The notes under the pieces: model-generated
Told to the model about the DNA's origin: nothing
Database searches by the model: none
What the model saw: the letters and a program-made list of their open reading frames with translations, nothing else
Part shown: one piece after another, positions 44,726 through 52,410 of the stretch
How the letters are laid out: each line of letters opens with the position of its first letter
Position numbering within the stretch: position 1 is the stretch's first letter
Translations under genes and position numbers: made by a program
Assembly (NCBI RefSeq): GCF_900109775.1
Contig: NZ_FOAX01000001.1
Span: forward strand, 1,674,001 to 1,738,000
Length of the DNA: 64,000 nucleotides
Reading direction: 5' to 3'
Source: Pseudoxanthomonas sp. GM95
GTDB lineage: Bacteria; Pseudomonadota; Gammaproteobacteria; Xanthomonadales; Xanthomonadaceae

Positions 44726-46047
44726 GGATGTATCCCTTGCGAGTCGTCGGTGAAGGAGGGTTCAGTGGGAAGCCCGGCCAGCGCCGCGAGGCGGACCGGG
44801 AACAACGGCGGCCGGCGGCCGTCATCGGTGGAAAGGCGCGGGTCGGCCAGGCCAAGTTCGGCCAGTGCGGTGCCGCAGATCCGGCCCTGGCACGCGCCCA
44901 TGCCGCAACGCGAAGCGAGCTTGGCGTCGCGCTGGTCGCTGAAGCCGCGTAGCTGGCCCAGCGGCACGTCTTCGCAGCGGCACACCAAGGTGTCGTCCTG
45001 GGCCAGCGCATGGACCCGGTGATCCAGGGCGAAGGTTTGCTGCAGCAGCGTGGCGAAGGCGCGCGCCTGCCGGCGACGCGGCAGCAGCACCTGCGCGGCT
45101 TTGGCATTGCCGGCGGCCATGTGCCCGGCAATGGCGCCTTCGATCAGGGCGCAGTCGCGACCGCCGATCCCCAGCGCTTCGCCGGCGGCGAACACGTGCT
45201 CGACGCTGCTGCGCAGCTGCGCATCCACGGCGACCTGCGGATGCGCGCCGGTGCGCTCCAGGCGACAGCCCAGCAGCTGGGCGAGTTCGACATTGGGCAC
45301 CAGGCCGTAGCCGACGGCGAGCTGGTCGCAGGCGATGCGGCAGCGGCCGCGCGGGCCTTCGATCTCGACCTCGCGCACCTGCGTGTCGCCATGCGCGGCG
45401 ACCACCACGCTGCCGCGCTGGTAACCGACGCCCGCCAGCTGCGCCTGCAGCACCAGCGCCTGCGCAGCCTTTGCCGGCCAGCGCGGCAGCTGCAGCGCGA
45501 AGCGCGCCAGCGCGGCCGACGATGCCTGCTCGTGGATGCCCAGCACGCGCGCACCATGGCGACGCAGTGTGGCGGCGCTGGCCAGCAACAACGGTCCGCT
45601 GCCGGCGATCAGCACACGCTTGCCGGCCAGCGGCCATCCCTGTTTGGCCAGCGCCTGTGCGCCGCCGGCGCCGGTCACCCCGGGCAGCGTCCAGCCGGGG
45701 AACGGCAGCAGCAGTTCGCGTGCACCGGTGGCCAGCACCAGATTGCGGTAATGCAGCTTGCGGGCGCCGCCAGGACCATCGGCCAGCAGCCAGCCCGGCT
45801 GCGCCAGCGCGATCTGAGCCTGCGCCAGGAATTCGATCTGTTCGCCTTCGATCGCCGCCAGTGCGCGTCGTGCAATAGCTGGCACGCCGTGCGCGATGTC
45901 ATGGCGCCAGACCTGGCCTCCAGCGCGCGGCTGTGCATCGACCAGGCCCACGCGCGCGCCGTGCAAGGCGGCGGCTTTGGCCGCGGCCAGGCCGGCAGGA
46001 CCGGCACCGACCACCAACACCTCGTAATGGCGCACGGACTCAGTCAT
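44722..46047 (-). CDS. D-hydroxyproline dehydrogenase, FAD/NAD(P)-binding subunit with [2Fe-2S] BFD-type domain
   Basis: 441 residues from ATG 46047, overlapping the ferredoxin-like gene. Two Rossmann motifs: VLVVGAGPAGLAAAKAA at the N terminus and RVLIAGSGPLLLASA (about 148-162). The C terminus has a BFD-like iron-sulphur cluster set CRCEDVPLGQL and CGMGACQGRICG. This is the alpha subunit type of hydrogen-cyanide synthase, opine oxidase and D-hydroxyproline dehydrogenase. Together with the small [2Fe-2S] and DadA-like subunits next door it forms the heteromeric enzyme that oxidises cis-4-hydroxy-D-proline to 1-pyrroline-4-hydroxy-2-carboxylate. Confidence 0.88.
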   Translation of the reverse strand: MTESVRHYEVLVVGAGPAGLAAAKAAALHGARVGLVDAQPRAGGQVWRHDIAHGVPAIARRALAAIEGEQIEFLAQAQIALAQPGWLLADGPGGARKLHYRNLVLATGARELLLPFPGWTLPGVTGAGGAQALAKQGWPLAGKRVLIAGSGPLLLASAATLRRHGARVLGIHEQASSAALARFALQLPRWPAKAAQALVLQAQLAGVGYQRGSVVVAAHGDTQVREVEIEGPRGRCRIACDQLAVGYGLVPNVELAQLLGCRLERTGAHPQVAVDAQLRSSVEHVFAAGEALGIGGRDCALIEGAIAGHMAAGNAKAAQVLLPRRRQARAFATLLQQTFALDHRVHALAQDDTLVCRCEDVPLGQLRGFSDQRDAKLASRCGMGACQGRICGTALAELGLADPRLSTDDGRRPPLFPVRLAALAGLPTEPSFTDDSQGIHP

Positions 46048-46285
46048 CGGTGAGCACCGCCATGCCATCGCGCGCCGCCGTCATGCAGGCGCGCAGCTGG
46101 GCCACGCCATCGATGCGTACCCGGCATTCAAAACACACGCCCATGCCGCACAGCGGCGCGCGCGGCTCGCCGTTGCGTGAGCGACGGAATGGCCCACCGG
46201 CCAATGCCACGGCGACCGCCACGGTCGCGCCGGCCGGCACCTGCACCGGCTGGGCATCCACGGTCAGCTGCAGAAGCGCGCTCAT
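46040..46285 (-). CDS. D-hydroxyproline dehydrogenase, small [2Fe-2S] subunit
   Basis: 81 residues from ATG 46285. Ferredoxin-like fold with the cluster-binding cysteines in CGMGVCFECRVRIDG plus RACMTAARDGM, as in HcnA and opine-oxidase small subunits. Its start overlaps the stop of the DadA-like subunit (ATGA, 46282-46285) and its end overlaps the next subunit by 8 bases, so the three subunits are tightly coupled and probably made in fixed ratio. It relays electrons between flavins. Confidence 0.88.
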   Translation of the reverse strand: MSALLQLTVDAQPVQVPAGATVAVAVALAGGPFRRSRNGEPRAPLCGMGVCFECRVRIDGVAQLRACMTAARDGMAVLTDD

Positions 46286-47394
46286 GCGGCTTTCCCGGTG
46301 ATCGCCCGGTCGGGCAGATAGGGCGCCGGATCGATCTCCGGCGTGCGCCCAAGCAGGCCATCGACGATCAGGCGCGCCGTGCCCAATGCCGTGGTGACGC
46401 CCAGGCCTTCGTGCCCTGCCGCCACCCACACCTCGCGCCGCCCCGGCACGGGGCCCAGGTACGGACGACCATCCGGCGTGGCCGGGCGAAGGCCGGTCCA
46501 GACCCGGATCACCTGCAGCTCTCGCAACACCGGCAGGAATGCCACCGCCTGCTGCAGCATCTGCCGCAGCAGCGGCAGGTTGATCTCGCGGTCGGACACG
46601 TTGAACTGCCGCGACGAGCCGATCAGGATCTGCCCGGTCGGACGCGGCTGCACGTTGAAGGCGACGCTGGTGTCGGCATCGCCATGCGCCGAGTCGGCGT
46701 AATCGAGCGACAGCAGCTGGTGATGCACCAGCCCGGGATAGCGATCGGTGATGGCCAAATGGCCCTTGCGCGGCCGCAGCGGCAGTTCGGGCAGCAGCTG
46801 CGGCAGCTCCACGCCCGTGGCCATCAGCACCGGGCCGGTCAATCGCTCACCGTTGTCCAGGCGCACGCCACGATCGACCAGCTCGGCCACGCGTCGGCCC
46901 GCGTACAGGCGCGCGCCGGCCTCGATCGCCTGGTCCACCAGATGCCGCGCCATGCGCGGCGGATACACCACCGCCTCGCCAGGCACCCGCATGCCGCCGG
47001 CCAGGCCCGGCACCAGGGCCGGTTCGAACTGATAGAGCTGCTCCGCATCGACCCGCTCGGCGGTCAGCCCGGCCGCCGCCAGGCGCGCGATCTTGGCCGG
47101 CACCGTCTCCAGTTCGCGCGGATTACGCGCGACCCACAACGTGCCGCAGCGGCTGAACTCGGCGTCTTCCAGATGCGCGTAGCGCTCCCAGAGTTTCAGC
47201 GAATACGCTGACAGCGCCAGCTCTGCCGGATCGTCATCCATCGCCACCAGGTGCCCCATCGCGGCCGCCGTCGCGCCGCCGCCGATCGGGCCCGGCTCGA
47301 CCAGTGCCACGCTCAGGCCTTCACAGGCAGCATTGGCAGCACAAGCTGCGCCCACGATGCCGGCGCCGACGATGATGAGGTCGTAGCGGCTCAT
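46282..47394 (-). CDS. D-hydroxyproline dehydrogenase, DadA-like FAD catalytic subunit
   Basis: 370 residues from ATG 47394. FAD-binding GAGIVGAACAANAACEG near the N terminus and the DadA/glycine-oxidase C-terminal block VWTGLRPATPDGRPYLGPVP with WVAAGHEGLGVTTALGTA. This is the substrate-oxidising beta subunit of the heteromeric D-hydroxyproline dehydrogenase. The start shares one base with the epimerase stop (TAATG). A stand-alone D-amino-acid dehydrogenase is possible, but the [2Fe-2S] and BFD-type partners directly after it favour the heteromeric enzyme. Confidence 0.88.
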   Translation of the reverse strand: MSRYDLIIVGAGIVGAACAANAACEGLSVALVEPGPIGGGATAAAMGHLVAMDDDPAELALSAYSLKLWERYAHLEDAEFSRCGTLWVARNPRELETVPAKIARLAAAGLTAERVDAEQLYQFEPALVPGLAGGMRVPGEAVVYPPRMARHLVDQAIEAGARLYAGRRVAELVDRGVRLDNGERLTGPVLMATGVELPQLLPELPLRPRKGHLAITDRYPGLVHHQLLSLDYADSAHGDADTSVAFNVQPRPTGQILIGSSRQFNVSDREINLPLLRQMLQQAVAFLPVLRELQVIRVWTGLRPATPDGRPYLGPVPGRREVWVAAGHEGLGVTTALGTARLIVDGLLGRTPEIDPAPYLPDRAITGKAA

Positions 47395-48347
47395 TACGGC
47401 GCGACAGGCTCCGCGCCGATGCCCCAGGCGAACGGATCGACCGGGTCGATCAACAACTGCGCGCGCGCGGTGATGTGGGCGGTTCCGGTGATGCGCGGCA
47501 GGATGCCGCGCGCGCCTTGGCGGTAACTGCCTTCGAACGCGCTGCCCAGGATGCCTTGCTGGATCCAGCGCTCGCCCTCGGCCAGTTTGCCGTCGGCCGC
47601 CAGGCACGCCAGCTTGGCGCTGGTGCCGGTGCCGCACGGCGAACGGTCGTACGCCAGGCCCGGGCAAAGCACGAAATTGCGCGCCTGCCCGCTGCCATCC
47701 GGCGCTAGGCCGTTGACCTCGATGTGGTCGATCTCGCCGCCGTCGGCGCCGGTGATCCCGGCCGCTTCCAGCGCCTGGCGGATCGCTTCGGTATACGCTG
47801 TCAGCGCGCGCTGGTTGGCCAGCTCCAGCGCACACGGCGACTGCGAGGTGATGAAGAACCAGTTGCCGCCCCAGGCAATGTCGCCACGTACGCTGCCGTG
47901 GCCGTCGACCTGCACCTGGATATCGCGGGCGTAGCGATAGCTTTCGACGTTATCGACCGAGACATTCCCGGCCTCGTCCAGATCGACCCCGACATTGCCG
48001 ACCGGCGTCTCGATCAGGTGCCGCCCGGGCCCGATCCGGCGCAGCGCCACCAGCGTGCGGACCACGCCGATGGTGCCGTGTCCGCACATGCCCAGGTAGC
48101 CGACATTATTGAAGAAGATCACCCCGGTGCAGGCGGCCGGATCGCGCGGCGGCAACAACAACGCGCCAACCATCGTGTCCGAGCCACGCGGCTCGCAGGC
48201 GATCGCGCTGCGCCAGTGATCGAAGTCGCGACGGAACCGCGCGCGGCACTGGGCCAAGTCACCTTCGCCCAGTTCAGGGAAGCCCGCGATCACGACACGG
48301 GTCGGTTCGCCGGCGGTATGGGAGTCAATCACGTCGATCGTGTGCAT
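47394..48347 (-). CDS. 4-hydroxyproline 2-epimerase (proline racemase family)
   Basis: 317 residues from ATG 48347 (the frame extends to 48422 without a site). Proline-racemase fold: [19 protein letters not shown] at the N terminus, catalytic Cys88 in [11 protein letters not shown] and Cys238 in [14 protein letters not shown]. The Cys/Cys pair with MCGHGT and SPCGTGTSA marks 4-hydroxyproline 2-epimerases (trans-3-Hyp dehydratases carry Thr at the second position). It converts trans-4-hydroxy-L-proline to cis-4-hydroxy-D-proline, the entry step. It is the first gene of the catabolic operon, divergent from the AraC-type regulator. Confidence 0.93.
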   Translation of the reverse strand: MHTIDVIDSHTAGEPTRVVIAGFPELGEGDLAQCRARFRRDFDHWRSAIACEPRGSDTMVGALLLPPRDPAACTGVIFFNNVGYLGMCGHGTIGVVRTLVALRRIGPGRHLIETPVGNVGVDLDEAGNVSVDNVESYRYARDIQVQVDGHGSVRGDIAWGGNWFFITSQSPCALELANQRALTAYTEAIRQALEAAGITGADGGEIDHIEVNGLAPDGSGQARNFVLCPGLAYDRSPCGTGTSAKLACLAADGKLAEGERWIQQGILGSAFEGSYRQGARGILPRITGTAHITARAQLLIDPVDPFAWGIGAEPVAP

Positions 48348-48404
48348 GGGACAGATGCTCCCACCCGGCACGCAATGACGACTAGCGCCGAATGTCGGCA
48401 GCAA

Positions 48405-48420
48405 ATGCGGAAATCCGCAC
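48405..48420. promoter_or_regulatory. Palindromic regulon site in the epimerase/AraC divergent promoter
   Basis: ATGCGGAAATCCGCAC: TGCGGA and TCCGCA are perfect inverted arms around AA. It is 58 bases upstream of the epimerase start and 79 bases upstream of the regulator start, and shares 15 consecutive bases with the copy upstream of the third receptor (28990-29004). Confidence 0.7.
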
Positions 48421-48498
48421 AATCGTTTTCCCGCCGCTGCGCCCGCTTTGCGCTAGCATCAAAGCCCAAGCGCCCCCAGCACACCGCCAGCGGATCCA

Positions 48499-49206
48499 AT
48501 GGACGTCAACCTCTCCGGCCTTGAAATGCAGGCCTTGTTCGATGCGTTGCCCGAAGTGGTCTTCTTCATCAAGGACCAGGAAGGACGTTACACGCATTGC
48601 AACCTGACCCTGGTCCGGCGCCTTGGGCGCAAGCAGCGCAGCGACGTGATCGGCAGAACCGTGCTGGAGTTGTTCCCGCTGCCGTTCGGCGGCAGCTACA
48701 TGATGCAGGACCGTCGCGTGCTATGCGGCGAGCTCATCGACAACCAGCTTGAAGTGCATCTGTATCCCAACCGCATGCCCGGCTGGTGCCTGACCTTCAA
48801 GCGTCCGCTCTGCCGGGGCGAGGACGTGGTCGGCGTGATCGGCATCTCGCGCGACCTGGGCCAGCCCGACAACCGGCATTCGGCGTTCGAGCGCCTCAAC
48901 AAGGTGCTCGACCACATGCAGAACCACTTCGATGACCAGATCCGCGTGCAGTCGCTGGCGGACCTGGCAGAGCTCTCGGTGGCGCAGCTGGAGCGCCATT
49001 TCCGCCGCGTGTTCCAGGTGACACCCCAGCAGCTCCTGACCAAGCTGCGCATCGAGGCCGCCATGCGCCTGCTGCACGGCGACGAAAGCATCGCCAGCAT
49101 CGGCCAGCAGTGCGGCTTCGCGGACCAGAGCGCTTTTGCGCGGCAGTTCAAAGCTACCGTTGGCATGTCACCGCGGGACTATAGAAACATCAAAGGTCAG
49201 CTCTAG
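48499..49206 (+). CDS. PAS-AraC family transcriptional regulator of hydroxyproline catabolism
   Basis: 235 residues. N-terminal PAS domain (about 5-120, ALPEVVFFIKDQEGRYTHCN, with VGVIGISRDLG closing it) and C-terminal AraC double helix-turn-helix (about 135-232, LADLAELSVAQLERHFRRVF and IASIGQQCGFADQSAFARQF ending SPRDYR). Divergent from the epimerase, a usual arrangement for hydroxyproline operons. The PAS fold may sense hydroxyproline or its epimer. It is the only DNA-binding regulator coded within the 40-kb locus, so it is the first candidate to bind the recurring palindrome, although AraC proteins more often use direct repeats. Confidence 0.85.
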   Translation: MDVNLSGLEMQALFDALPEVVFFIKDQEGRYTHCNLTLVRRLGRKQRSDVIGRTVLELFPLPFGGSYMMQDRRVLCGELIDNQLEVHLYPNRMPGWCLTFKRPLCRGEDVVGVIGISRDLGQPDNRHSAFERLNKVLDHMQNHFDDQIRVQSLADLAELSVAQLERHFRRVFQVTPQQLLTKLRIEAAMRLLHGDESIASIGQQCGFADQSAFARQFKATVGMSPRDYRNIKGQL

Positions 49207-49414
49207 TCCAACCGGAACTTGAGACCGCAAATCAGGACAACGCAACCTGCCGAGATGATGCAGGCTTACGTGGTCGTCCGCTTGCATCAAGCGCACCGCT
49301 TGGCTTATCCCACACCTGCTGGATCGGCCACCTTGAGAAGAAGCATGCTAACCCCCGATAAGCCTGCCTAATCGCCATGTCCTACTGGTCCGCTACCGGC
49401 CAGAAGCGGACATC

Positions 49415-49474
49415 AACCAACGCCTGAATTAAGCCGACCCGCAAAGCGGGTTCGGCTTGAATGAATTGTTAGCC
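49415..49474 (-). other. Integron attC recombination site (60 bases)
   Basis: Read on the minus strand it runs from GGCTAAC (49474-49468) through ATTCATTCAAGCCGAACCCGC, a TTT turn, GCGGGTCGGCTTAATTCAGGC to GTTGGTT (49421-49415). The inner arms pair with one unpaired A, as the extrahelical base of attC hairpins. Layout and arm sequence closely resemble the 60-base attC of aadA-type cassettes as I recall it. The right core GTTGGTT departs from GTTRRRY at one base. Confidence 0.85.
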
Positions 49475-49475
49475 C

Positions 49476-49964
49476 TCAACTGGCTGACCATGTTTGATAC
49501 CGCTCTATGGAGAGATCAGGGCCATTAGGAAGCTCTACAACCTGCGGATCTCCGGATGCAATTAGCTGAAACACCTGGTTCTCTGTCCACAGCAACCACT
49601 CAGTCAGCGGCTCTTTGCCGAGCTCAAATGCGGTTGTATTTGCGGCAACGTACTTGCGAAAGGAGGAAACATTGACCCTGCGTAGTACCGTGCGGCTCTC
49701 AATAGTCAAATCTGGATCTTTTGCATCATAGGATTCGTTGTAGGTGAACAAGGCGAGTGCGTAAGGAAAACGCACCTCAACAGCCCGACTGGCCGGCCCG
49801 ATTGTGACCGGGAAGTAAGGACCTAGTGCTTGGTCTCCGATCTGTACGGGAAGACGTTCCCTGCCTTTAATGCCCTCAGCCAGGCGAATGTGCAACTCGC
49901 CGCTAGGCAGTTGACTACATGCCTCCAAGAACCAAGTGTGTCCGGTGTCAAGCACTGTTTTCAT
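49476..49964 (-). CDS. Hypothetical protein of an integron gene cassette
   Basis: 162 residues; ATG 49964 lies 4 bases after an integron core site (GTTAGCC on the minus strand, 49975-49969) and the TGA stop (49478-49476) abuts the attC, the exact structure of an integron cassette with almost no untranslated DNA. I recognise no domain. The sequence is mixed alpha/beta with no signal peptide or membrane span, and its codon use and GC are lower than the neighbouring genes, which fits recent transfer. No cassette promoter or Shine-Dalgarno is visible at the start, so expression may depend on an outside promoter. Confidence 0.7.
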   Translation of the reverse strand: MKTVLDTGHTWFLEACSQLPSGELHIRLAEGIKGRERLPVQIGDQALGPYFPVTIGPASRAVEVRFPYALALFTYNESYDAKDPDLTIESRTVLRRVNVSSFRKYVAANTTAFELGKEPLTEWLLWTENQVFQLIASGDPQVVELPNGPDLSIERYQTWSAS

Positions 49965-49968
49965 TGAG

Positions 49969-49975
49969 GGCTAAC
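49969..49975 (-). other. Integron core site at the upstream cassette junction
   Basis: GTTAGCC on the minus strand, identical to the R-type core of the attC at 49468-49474 in inverted order. Recombination between G and TTAGCC would place the cassette boundary near 49974. Confidence 0.7.
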
Positions 49976-50584
49976 TACCTAATATACGGATCCCGGGGTC
50001 CGGTTATACGACTGATCCACAGCGCACCGTACGCCGGGCTATCCCATTGATAAGGCTTGATCTTAGGGCCGCTCGGTTTGGCTAACAAGCCGACGTATAA
50101 CCGGACCCAGCAGAATGCAGAACGTGTGCCGCAGCGGAAGTCCGCTATGGGTCGGATGCTGCCGTCTCGCAGTAGCAACTCGCTGCGGCCGCGAGGCTGA
50201 AGACGGTGTTGACCTGCAACATCATGGAAGCGCTGCGCCGCCGCCATCGGCGGCCTGGGCATCGGCTACATGTCTGAGTTCCTTGCACATGTCGCGCTGA
50301 AAGATGGACGCCTTCATTCTCTGCCGAAGAGACATCTGGTCGGCCCAGGCCCGTTTTCGATCTTATGGCCGCCCAGTCGCCGGCTCTCTCCGAAGCTGCG
50401 CGTATTCGTTAATTTCTTGAGCCAATGACTATTTGTCAGCTGAGAGCTTCGGTTCGCCCCCGGGAAGTTGCGACTAAAGCGCTTGGATTGCCAAAAACAA
50501 AATAGCGCTTGGGACAATCCACATGGACCAAGCCAGCTGGGCTTGATACATGCCGCATTGTCGCTGGACGTTGGTAGACGTTTT
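49976..50584. other. 609-base non-coding stretch with a 15-base inverted repeat and a second core-like site
   Basis: GGGTCCGGTTATACG (49995-50009) and CGTATAACCGGACCC (50093-50107) are perfect inverted repeats about 110 bases apart end to end. Between them GGCTAAC (50080-50086) reads GTTAGCC on the minus strand, a second integron-core-like heptamer 111 bases from the first. This could be a decayed or empty cassette or an attC-like folded element. No integrase gene is visible; reading frames to 50584 have no support. Confidence 0.5.
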
Positions 50585-51313
50585 CTAGTTTTCATCTTCC
50601 CAAGGTTCGTGCTCGATCTCCTCATCCGATTCCTCCACCCGATCCGGCTCGACAGGCTCAAGGAGGGTGTAGTCGTCACGGGCTGGATCTGCCACCGCTC
50701 GGCTCACCGGATAACTCTCAAGCGCTGGTAGCAAGCTTCGCCTTTTAAGCATGACCGTGGTGGTCAGCCGAAAGGAGAGCCAGTCCATCGCGCTATCGGG
50801 ATCGAGGAACACCGGGCCATCGGGAGTCAGTGGCGCCGGGATAGCCGGATTAGGAGCCGTCAAAAGGCTGAAGCTATCGAGCACCACATCATCCTGACCC
50901 TGCCAGCGTTCCCAGATTCCCGCAGCCAGCAGAGCGATGCCGTCTTGTCGCTGCACAAAACGGGGCCATGGGCGCTTCTGACTCCGGTCCCATTTGTAGT
51001 AACCGGTCATGGGGACGACACAGCGGCGCTGCTTCCATGCATGCGCATAGATTCTGCTGTGCTGCGCGCGTTCGAGCCGGGCGGTCACGGTGGTGTAAGG
51101 CGTAGTTGGCTCTGCTGACCATCGCGGAACCAAGCCCCAGAGCATGTCTGCCTGGAACGGGGCCTCATTGACCGCCTGGGCGATCACGCAGGCTGGCTTT
51201 GCTTTGGCGATGTTGTATCGCTGAGGCGCAACAGAGACGGCCATCGCCAACTGGACCGGTAGCCCCGCCGGAAGCATCTCCATCCCCGCAATGGCTTGGA
51301 CGAATCGTCGCAT
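50585..51313 (-). CDS. SRAP-fold (YedK/HMCES-like) protein lacking all catalytic residues
   Basis: 242 residues. Blocks of the SRAP family are present in order: MRRFVQ, QRYNIAKAKPACVI, WGLVPRWSAEP, TARLERAQHSRIYAHAWKQRRCVVPMTGYYKW, FSLLTAPNP, YPVSRAV and a C-terminal acidic tail. Active SRAP proteins start MCGRF, with Cys2 forming the DNA-protein crosslink at abasic sites, plus Asn (NARxET), Glu (WFEW) and His (IHDRxP). Here the start reads MRR with Cys absent, Asn is Thr, Glu is Lys and the His segment reads PLTPDGP. An in-frame stop 6 bases before the ATG rules out a missed upstream Cys. The fold may still bind DNA. Family certain; the enzyme should be inactive in crosslinking. Confidence 0.88.
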   Translation of the reverse strand: MRRFVQAIAGMEMLPAGLPVQLAMAVSVAPQRYNIAKAKPACVIAQAVNEAPFQADMLWGLVPRWSAEPTTPYTTVTARLERAQHSRIYAHAWKQRRCVVPMTGYYKWDRSQKRPWPRFVQRQDGIALLAAGIWERWQGQDDVVLDSFSLLTAPNPAIPAPLTPDGPVFLDPDSAMDWLSFRLTTTVMLKRRSLLPALESYPVSRAVADPARDDYTLLEPVEPDRVEESDEEIEHEPWEDEN

Positions 51314-51444
51314 GACTTAACTCTAGCCGGCCTGCTGTGGTGGTGGATGCAAAGACGCCGGCCCGCTGTCTTGCCACTGCGCGAACGCCCGCGGCCGTAG
51401 CTTGCAGAATCATCGATTCCTCATTTCCCAAAGGGAGAACCGTC

Positions 51445-51906
51445 ATGGCATTGGTGCATTCGATCTTGATGGGCGCGGTGGCCGGCATGCGCGCGGTAAC
51501 TCCGCTGGCGGCCGTGACCAATGCCGCACGCAGCGGCATGTTGCCGCGGGACAACGGCGCACCACGTCTGCTGTCCAACAAGCTCGCATCAGCGGCGATG
51601 CTGGCGCTGGCTGGCGGTGAACTGATGGGTGACAAGATGAAGTCGGCGCCTGATCGGATCGTGCCCGCCGGTATGGCCACCCGGATCGCGACCGGATTGA
51701 TCGCCGGTGCTGCCTTGGCGCCGAGGCGTCAGCGCGGCCTGGGCGCTGTTCTGGCGGCGGGCACAGCCGTTGGTGCAGCGTATCTGACCTTCAATCTGCG
51801 CATGCGCGCGATCAAGCGCTATGGCCAGAAGAGCACAGGCGCCGTTGAAGATGTCATCGCCGTTGGGTCGGCCGCCCTGATCGCGCACAGCGCGTCACGG
51901 CGATAA
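51445..51906 (+). CDS. DUF4126-like small membrane protein
   Basis: 153 residues from ATG 51445, chosen for AAGGGAGAA about 8 bases upstream. Hydrophobic segments around residues 1-25 (VHSILMGAVAGMRAVTPLAAV), 46-60, 76-92 and 98-116 with Gly-rich packing motifs suggest a small integral membrane protein. The start GMRAxTPLA is typical of DUF4126, of unknown function. Divergent from the SRAP-like gene. Confidence 0.7.
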   Translation: MALVHSILMGAVAGMRAVTPLAAVTNAARSGMLPRDNGAPRLLSNKLASAAMLALAGGELMGDKMKSAPDRIVPAGMATRIATGLIAGAALAPRRQRGLGAVLAAGTAVGAAYLTFNLRMRAIKRYGQKSTGAVEDVIAVGSAALIAHSASRR

Positions 51907-52215
51907 GCAAGGCGCATGATCGGCAAATCGCGCATGGACTTGCGGTGCTAGGAATAGCGACGACCAGACATGCCGTACTTCAGCAGTGGCCCGTACTCGA
52001 CGAGAGGCTAAAGGTGCGCCCTATGCACGCCATGTCAACGAGCAAAGCTGCTTGGCCGGACATGCGCGTATATTCGGCATTGGTCCCGGCTTGTCCGGTC
52101 CCAGGGGGGGGAATATGGATCTGACACCGGTGCGGCCGGTGAAGACCATGACGGCGACAGATTGCTGCGGGTGACTCCCCCGGATTTCGTGCGACCTCGC
52201 CGCCGCCTCCCTGCT
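51907..52215. other. 309-base stretch without a supported gene
   Basis: Between the DUF4126-like gene and a convergent small gene. Frames on both strands exist but none has a ribosome-binding site or recognisable product. A G-run (GGGGGGG near 52106) is the only oddity. Confidence 0.4.
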
Positions 52216-52410
52216 TCAGGATGGGATAGGTCGATCCGCTATTTGCAGATGAGCTCTCGGGTCGATCAAGCGCCAGCCCGCCGTGGTCAGTACGCCCTGT
52301 CGAGCCAGTCCGCTGCTTTCCAGCAAGGCCCATTGCGTCAAGTCCGGCCTGACTATCCCGTTCTTGATTCCGACCAGGGTGGCCATCAGCAACTCGTTGG
52401 CGATTTCCAT
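52216..52410 (-). CDS. Small hypothetical protein (64 residues)
   Basis: Starts at ATG 52410 with a strong Shine-Dalgarno GGAGGT three bases upstream on the minus strand; the longer frame to 52458 would read through that site. MEIANELLMATLVGIKNGIV and SGLARQGVLTTAGWRLIDP look like two helical units and could form a small winged-helix fold. Not recognised otherwise. The ribosome-binding site is the main evidence that it is real. Confidence 0.5.
   Translation of the reverse strand: MEIANELLMATLVGIKNGIVRPDLTQWALLESSGLARQGVLTTAGWRLIDPRAHLQIADRPIPS

Noticed and set aside
44722..46047. Opine or octopine oxidase as the function of the FAD subunits
   Set aside because: The subunit type matches, but the epimerase upstream and the deaminase and semialdehyde dehydrogenase downstream complete a hydroxyproline pathway instead.
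50314..50679. Minus-strand 121-codon frame overlapping the 3' end of the SRAP-like gene
   Set aside because: Overlaps a well-supported gene on the same strand in another frame; no integrase or transposase similarity although its place near the cassette made that worth checking.
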